From: Irineochytrium annulatum
Lineage: Eukaryota; Chytridiomycota; Chytridiomycetes; Chytridiales; Chytridiaceae
Reading direction: 5' to 3'
Assembly (NCBI GenBank): GCA_027600665.1
Contig: JADGJL010000312.1
Span: 1-25,633, forward strand
DNA: 25,633 nucleotides
The translations under genes and the position numbers were made by a program. Positions 19,966-25,633 of the stretch are shown piece after piece; the stretch's first letter is position 1; every line of letters begins with the position of its first letter. The notes under the pieces were generated by a model that did no database searches, was not told the origin of the DNA, and saw only the letters and a program-made list of their open reading frames with translations.

Positions 19966-22416
19966 ATGTACTCCTCGCTCACGAACCTCAGCGCTGGCGC
20001 CTTCGGTGGCGCCACGGCTTACCATCACCAACCTCTCGGCATCGACTCTGTCGCCCAGCACCATCCTCCGCAGGCCACCGGCCTCCCACGCTCCAAAAGC
20101 GCCTCCACCGCTCTCAACATCCAAGTCAACAGCAGTGTCGTCCCTAATGCCGGCGGGGCGCAACCGACCCCAACCAAGCGCGAGCTCATCAAGTCCCTCG
20201 CATCGCTTATTCTTACGCCCAACATGGCCCTGCTCTCCCCGCAGGACGCTATTGAGCAAGTCCACGCGTCTCTTCTCAACGCTGGGTCGTTCGCGCCGCA
20301 ATCCCTAGACGACGCCATCGCCGCAACTGCGGAGGCGTGCCAGAACCTGCACGCAGTTCGGGACAGACTCGCGGCCCAGGACTTTGGCCGATTTGCTAGG
20401 AGGCTGGAGGAGGCCAGGGATGGGTTGATTCAGCGTAGGGATGACCTGCTCGCGCACCTCGGCCCCGACACGGAGCAGCCGTCGGCGTCCGCGTCCGACG
20501 CGGGAACCGTGACGACGATGACCGCATCCGCAGACTCGGGTCTTCCTTCCGCGCTCCGCCAGCTCCTGGCAGCTGTCCTCGTCACGCGTGACGCCCTCAA
20601 CGTTTCCTCCCCAACCTCTCTAGGCCTTGGCACGCCCTCATCCCGCCCGATGCTCTCGCTGACCGGTACTGTCTCTGGCAAGAAGCGCCGTACGCTGGTG
20701 GACCTGACGGAGGAGGTGTCGGCGCGACACCAGCGGCTGGCGATGGCGCTCACGCTGCGGATCGCCAGGGAGTCCGAAGAGCGCGCGAGGAGCCTAAGGG
20801 ACAACCTGCACAAGCTCGCGGTCGCTACTGGCGCGCCGGATTGGGAGAATCTGACGGTGGATGACGGGGCGATGCTGTTCATTCAAGGGGAGAAGTATTT
20901 GAACGGCGTTGGAGTGCCCAAGGCGCCTGAGATCGCTTTCAAGCGGTATCAGGTATTATATTTTGCTACATTCGCTTAGCGTTTTCGTGGTTGGTTTAAC
21001 CTGAAGTCCTCCAGGCTGCAGCAAAATGCAATCACCCCGCCGCCTTCACCATGCTCGGCCACCTCCACGAGCACGGCCTCGGTTGTGAAGCCTCCATGCC
21101 GCACGCTTTAAGCTCTTACAAGCGCGGCGCCGCCCTCGACGACCCGGACGCCTCCCACCACCTCGGCCGCATCCTCGAGCGCGGTCTCGGCGTCACGGCT
21201 GATGCAGCCGCCGCGGGCGAGTGGTACCTCCGCGCCGCCGAGCGTGGTCACGCCGAGTCCATGTGCTGTCTCGGCCGGCTCCTTGAGTCTGGGATCGGCC
21301 GGCCGGCGGACCCGAGGCTCGCGGCGGAGTGGTACGCAATGGGTGCGCGTGGCGGATCGGCGAGGGCCATGAACGCGCTTGGGTCGTGCCTGTATCGCGG
21401 TGTGGGCGTGGAAAAGGACGCCAGTGAGGCCGTCGTATGGTTCCGGAAGGCGTGGGCTCTGGGCAGCGAGCACGCTGGGAACAATTTGGGGATTTGTCAC
21501 GAGGAGGGCCGGGGTGTCGTGAGGGATCTGGGGGCGGCGAAGGCGTTGTATAAGGCCGCGATGGATCGGGGGCACGCGAGCGCCACGAGCAACTATGCTT
21601 ACATGCTCATGCTTGAGGGGTGCTGGTGCGAAGCGCTGCGGGTGTTCCATTTGGCGTGGGGCTTGGGCAGCGCGGACGCGGCATACAACCTCGGGGCGAT
21701 GTATGAGTCTGGGTGTGATGACAACGACGGGAACCCCCTTGTGCCTAGAGACGAGGGCATGGCGATGAGGTGGTACCGGGACGCGGCGGGCAAGGGGTCG
21801 ACCAAGGCGCAGGTGCGGCTCGCGACGATGCTGGCCAATATGGCAGACGCGACGGAGGCACAGCTTGGGGAGTGCGTGGCGAATTTGAGGAAGGCGGCTG
21901 AGGCCGGCAGTGCGGACGCGGAGAACATGCTGGGTCAGATGCTGGAGCTCGGCATGGCCGGAGGGGAGACGGAGGGGGAGGATGCGGCACCGAGGCCAGC
22001 TGAGGCCGTGCAGCTGTACAAAAGGGGGGCTGGTAAGGGGCACGGCCCGAGTTTGTATAACCTCGCGGCTTGCTTTGAAGGGGGGGTTGGCGTACGAAGG
22101 GACTTCGAGAGGGCCGTTAAGATTTATGAAGAGGTACACCATTTCTTTCCCTTCTTCTCATATAAGGCTAATCGGCTCTGATGCTGTGTGTTTATTCCAG
22201 GCAGAGAAGAAAGGGTCGAAAGAGGCCAGGGAGAGGCTCGACGCTCTCCGGTCGATTCAAGACCTCCCTTCTGAGTCATTCGATAGCCGATCCGGCCCGA
22301 CGTTCCGCACCAGGTCTTTGAGCCCTTCGGGCCGCAAGCTCGGCGGCATTGGCGACTCCGGAAAGATGGTTTCAATTGATGGGTCGGAGTCGCGGCTGGT
22401 CCTGGACGATTATTGA
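19966..22416 (+). CDS. Sel1-like repeat (SLR) protein, 773 aa
   Basis: Three exons, 19966-20952, 21015-22133 and 22201-22416, joined across 62- and 67-nt introns (GTATTA...CCTCCAG and GTACAC...TTCCAG), both in phase 0. Residues 1-300 are Ala/Ser-rich and partly helical (QDAIEQVHASLLNAGSF, RRLEEARDGLIQRRDDLL). From about residue 305 to 735 there are roughly ten Sel1-like repeats of 35-40 residues, with typical LGxxYExGxGVxxDxxxAxxWYxxAAxxG patterns (LGRILERGLGVTAD, WYLRAAERGHAESM, LGAMYESGCDDND, YNLAACFEGGVGV). The Ser-rich tail (TRSLSPSGRKLGG) could be phosphorylated. SLR proteins are adaptor scaffolds; fungal examples include the chitin-synthase activator Skt5/Chs4, but nothing here fixes the partner. 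There is no signal peptide. The start is the first ATG after a CT-rich leader; an in-frame upstream exon cannot be excluded. Confidence 0.88.
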
Positions 22417-23082
22417 ACGAACTGTTTCGTTTGCTTTGCTGTAGCTTATTTTCCGTCGAGCTTAATGGTTCCCGGTTTCGTTTGCGGGCGCTTTTTGCTT
22501 TCGGGTAAAGCCCTGGCTGTCGTATATCTCGCCCCCATCTTCGCTGTTTTCGCCTTTTTTAGCTGTCGCATTCTGTCACTCTTTCCTGGCACCTGTTGTT
22601 TTTAGAGCGAAGAGAGCAAGGGACAATTTGTTTTCGCCGTTTTGTTGATATTGCACTTTTGTCTTGAACCAATAACTCTACTGCGAGTATTGGTGGCCAA
22701 GGAAACCATCGATGTATACGTACAAATTTGCTTCTTCGAAGCCAGTATGGGAGGTCTTATGGGGACGAAAAATCGAGCAACAAGTTTTCTTTCTGTAGCC
22801 ATATCCATACTCTCCATCGGTCGAGGAGGCGCGGCTCTTGCGGAAGCTAAACCACTCTCGAAAATCCTGATCGACAAAAAAAGGATAAAGGGTATCCACC
22901 AAAACGTTCGAGTTGCTTCTCGACTTCTCCCCGCTCATGCCTTTAAAGGCCACATCGTAAAATATTAATTCGTACAGTCGATTTTATATGCATGCAGCAG
23001 CTCGCGGCCCTTCGCGCTGTTGACTAGCGGTGGGCCATAACGACATCTGGTGGCATCTAACGTTTGAATCGCAACGATTGAT
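22417..23082. other. Convergent spacer between the Sel1 and CHERP-like genes
   Basis: 666 bases holding the 3' UTRs of two convergent genes. The left part (22417-22620) is T-rich with no frame of note. The right part contains a minus-strand frame listed separately (22938-22678). AT content is higher than in the flanking coding DNA. Confidence 0.4.
22678..22938 (-). CDS. Possible small protein, 86 aa, in the convergent spacer
   Basis: An ATG-started frame in the 3' spacer, beginning MSGEKSRSNSNVLVDTLYPF and containing QDFREWFSFRKSR, YGYGYRKKTCC and VYIDGFLGHQYSQ. It is rich in aromatic residues and has a protein-like mix rather than the Arg/Pro/Ser bias of shadow frames in this DNA. I recognise no family and see no intron or promoter. 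It may be chance, part of the CHERP-like 3' UTR, or a short orphan gene. Confidence 0.22.
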   Translation of the reverse strand: MSGEKSRSNSNVLVDTLYPFFVDQDFREWFSFRKSRASSTDGEYGYGYRKKTCCSIFRPHKTSHTGFEEANLYVYIDGFLGHQYSQ

Positions 23083-25633
23083 TTAGCGAAAGGTCTTGCT
23101 GGCATAATCTTCACAATTCTTTGCGATGTGGCCGGCCTGCGAAATGCAAGAAGTTTTAATGAGCATTTTCGTGCAGAGTAACTAACGACGTACATTTCCG
23201 CATCTGAAGCATGACAGAGGCTCGCCTCTTCTCGCACCCAGCGCCTCGCGGTTAGAATGGCTCTTCGCACTTCGATAAGCGTCAAACAGATCATCCGTAA
23301 CGGGCATACTCGTGGATAGAACGAAGTTCGGTGCTCCCGAAGCTGATCGCTGCCTTCCATCTAGCCCAAAATTAGTGAACGCCACGAATGGAATGGAATG
23401 TATGTAAATCCACCTTGCTTCTGCCAATCACCGTCCCCGCCCGAACCCATTCCCGCGTTCCCGCCCCCAAATCCCATCCGCTGCGGCGGCGAGATGCTCC
23501 TCTTCCTGCCGCCCCCGCCGCCTCGATCGCTTCTGCTTCGGCTGCGACTGCGGCTTCGACTCGTGCTCCGACCTCGGCTCCAACTACGGCTTCGGCTCCG
23601 ACTGCTATAGTCGCTTTCGCTGCCACCCTGGTTAGTTCCTCGCGCCCGCCTCTTCCTGCCACTCCCGCTCCGCTTGCCCTTCTCGCGGTCCTCTTCGAAG
23701 GTAGCCCCCCGCTTCACCGAGCGTCGCCCACCACGTCTCGATGACTGGTCGGACGAATACGACCCCGACCTAGACCTCGACCGCGACGATGGCGGCGACG
23801 AAACCCGTCGTCGCCGAGGCCCCGAGCTCCCGTTCCTCCTGCCCCTACCGCCGCCGCCGTCATCGCTTCCCGATCCATCGCCGTCATGCCGCCGCTTCCT
23901 CGACGACGAGACCGACACCGTCTTTGACATGAAAGCAGCTGAAGCGGACGACGGCGCTTGCTGTCCGCTAAAGCCCAAACCCGTACCACCCCTAGCCATC
24001 ACGTCGCTCCGCATCATCCCAGTCAGCGCCCCGGGTACAGTCGCCGACGTCATCCCGCCAGCGCCTGCAGCAGCTGCCTCGGCCCTCCCAACCCTTCTCC
24101 GTCGCCGTTCCTCCAAAAAATCATCCAAAAACCCGCGCTCCCACCCATCTCTGTCGAATTTCCGCGCTGCCTCATCCCTTTCGGCGTCCTTCGTCACCTT
24201 CCGACGCTTGGCCTCACTTCGCGGGCCGGCGCCGTCCTCGTTACCATCCATCGGCATGCCGTCCTCATCGTCGTCCTCGTCGTCGCCATTATCCCCGGGC
24301 TCGACGGGCGGTGTGCCCTCCTCCTCCTCGGCGAAGAGGCCATTCTTCCCTGGTTGCTTTGAGAGCGAGAGCCGCTGCAGATCAAGTCCCTTGTAGAACT
24401 CCCCAACGGCTTCGAGGAGGTCGGCGCTCGGCGTCGGCCTGGAGGGCGGCAGTTTGATCATGGAAGTCACGAGGGGCGCGTAGTACATCGACGCTTTCTA
24501 AAGAAGTGCAGCTAGGTCAACAACAAATGTAAAGAACGATACTACGAACAGGTATTAGCGGCACTATCAACGCCGCGGGCAGGTCGAAGTACTTCCTCTC
24601 CGGCGGGCGCCGCTGTTGCATGGCCGCCTGCATCTGCATCGCCGCCGCCTGCTGTTGCATAAGGACTTGCTGCTGCATCATCTGCATCTGCTGGAACTGC
24701 ATCTGCGCCTGCTGCTGCGCCGCCATCGCCGCCGCGTTCGGATCCATCCCCATCACGACAGGAGGCCCCATCGGCATCATCGCGGTGGACACCCCTGCGC
24801 CCTTGACGGTTGGCGGTCTTAATCCTGAGGGCGGTCCGAAGGACGATTGCATGGACGGTGGGTTCATGGCCGGCGCCGGTACGTTCGAGGCCATGGGCGC
24901 CGGGTGCAACTGCTTGAAAAGAACGCCGGGAGGGGCAATAGAGGCGGCTGAGGGTCCAGCGGATGTTGGCGGGCGCGGTTGGGAGGTTGGCACCCAGTCT
25001 GATGTCGACGCGGGAGGCGGCCGCGCCGGCAGTTCGGTTTGCAACGGGATTCTCCTCGAAGCACTGTCCGGAGCGGCCTTCTCAGCCGCGGTGATATGGG
25101 TAGCGTGCGTTTGGTCGCTGGCCCTCGGCGGCACCATCATTGCGGCGCGGAAGCCCGCGAGCACAGGCTCGGGGAAAAGCTCTTTTGTAGCCCAGATTTG
25201 AAGTATCTGAATGAACACACGCAATTAACAGCTTGTACGCTAGACAAACGCGGCGTTCCCGCATAAACTACCTTCGCGATCTTGTCCCTCTTAGCCTTAT
25301 CAACCCCGTGTGCATGATACGCAGCTCCCAGCATGCTCCCCAAAAACGGCTGCACTGAGTCGACGACAACCCTCAGGCCCTTCCTATGCGCGTGGTACAG
25401 CACGTCATTGACCAAGTAAACAAGATGCAGCTTTCCCTCAAACGTCCCCGCAATACCGTCCTCGCACCGCGCGACCTCGGCTAGCGCGCGACCAAGGGAC
25501 GGCATCCGGGCAGCGCCGACGTGCTCCATCACCCAGGCTTTGCCCTGCGAGATGTTGGACTGCGAGCAGTCCCGCATCAGGGCCTCGATAAGCCGCGCGA
25601 GCTGCGACGGGTCGGAGGTTGGGGGGAGGGGCG
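23083..25633 (-). CDS. CHERP-like splicing factor: CID, RS domain and C-terminal CCHC zinc knuckle (5' end beyond the right edge)
   Basis: Homologue of CHERP, a U2 snRNP-associated nuclear splicing factor. Visible exons: 25633-25272, 25206-24550, 24497-23414, 23360-23194 and 23136-23083, giving 773 codons after a 2-base partial codon; introns are 52-65 nt. The visible start is a CID domain (MRDCSQSNISQGKAWVMEH, LHLVYLVNDVLYHAHRKG, KRDKIAK, then ILQIWATKELF). It is followed by a Pro-rich stretch, a Met/Gln-rich stretch, the CHERP block RKYFDLPAALIVPLI, IKLPPSRPTPSADLLEAVGEFY, an acidic segment, DGWERGFLDDFLEERRRRR, and a long RS domain. The tail keeps a CHERP-like DDLFDAYRSAKSH but no G-patch can be recognised before it. 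A CCHC zinc knuckle, CFRCGNAGHIAKNC (751-764), spans the last intron, and the protein ends EDYASKTFR. Any N-terminal SURP domain would lie outside the window. The last two exons are inferred from splice signals and the intact knuckle. Confidence 0.85.
23520..23640. repeat. Codon-level repeat encoding the Arg/Ser dipeptides of the RS domain
   Basis: Degenerate 6-base units (CGACTG/CGGCTC/CGACTC types on the plus strand) encode alternating Ser-Arg in the CHERP-like protein (for example SRSRSRSWSRGRS). Such RS tracts bind other SR proteins and are targets of SR kinases. Synonymous variation within the array indicates selection on protein rather than recent DNA slippage. Confidence 0.65.
24612..24722. 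repeat. Trinucleotide-rich tract encoding a Met/Gln/Ala-rich segment
   Basis: CTG, CAT and CGC triplets on the plus strand encode a run of Gln, Met and Ala (QMQFQQMQMMQQQVLMQQQ) in the CHERP-like protein. It is in frame and probably disordered or a helical oligomerisation segment. It is the most slippage-prone DNA in the window. Confidence 0.65.

Noticed and set aside
21108..22142. 344-codon open frame on the minus strand
   Set aside because: Antisense shadow of the GC-rich Sel1-repeat exon. It is rich in Pro, Arg and His and has no motif.
23674..24396. 240-codon plus-strand frame opposite the CHERP-like gene
   Set aside because: Antisense to the RS/acidic exon; Ser/Pro/Asp-rich by complementarity.
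1..25633. tRNA, rRNA, CRISPR arrays, transposons, long terminal or inverted repeats, viral insertions
   Set aside because: I scanned by eye for B-box-like GGTTCRAAT elements, repeated spacer arrays, and transposase or reverse-transcriptase motifs and found none. A covariance-model and repeat search would be needed to exclude small RNAs.

Overview
The window looks like compact nuclear DNA of a fungus. The proteins are eukaryotic: CLU/TIF31, condensin SMC2, a P3A proton ATPase, a CHERP-type splicing factor and a secreted protein with CBM19-like Cys domains. Nearly all genes are cut by very small GT-AG introns, most of 39-75 nt, often with TACTAAC- or CTAAC-like branch sites. The standard code reads through every gene. 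A CHERP-type CID protein, an ATPase with some plant/protist-like motifs and the intron richness suggest an early-diverging (zoosporic or chytrid-like) fungus. That placement is inference. I see no tRNA, rRNA, CRISPR array, transposon or bacterial operon structure.

Layout, left to right: (1) a CLU-family gene on the minus strand, running off the left edge and starting at 4654, with an N-terminal PH domain; (2) a divergent plus-strand gene of unknown function (5044-6062), 389 bp away; (3) a 22-exon SMC2 gene on the minus strand (10780-6326), convergent with gene 2; (4) an unrecognised two-exon minus-strand gene (12398-11739) and a possible second small one (13008-12762); (5) an eight-exon plus-strand P-type H+-ATPase gene (13752-17067); (6) a 1.7-kb spacer with a long T/C-rich stretch; (7) an intronless secreted Cys-rich protein (18755-19417); (8) a three-exon Sel1-repeat gene (19966-22416); (9) a convergent 0.67-kb spacer; (10) a CHERP-like splicing-factor gene on the minus strand (23083 to beyond the right edge), ending in a CCHC zinc knuckle encoded across two small exons.

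The genes are unrelated housekeeping and cell-surface functions in mixed orientation. They cover mitochondrial positioning/translation, chromosome condensation, membrane energisation, cell-wall binding, scaffolding and splicing. Nothing indicates a co-regulated cluster. The most unusual points are domain architecture (PH fused to CLU; zinc knuckle in place of a G-patch in the CHERP homologue), the exactly duplicated six-Cys modules of the secreted protein, and the intron miniaturisation. Exon boundaries were worked out by hand from splice signals, reading phase and family similarity, and every junction given conserves frame.
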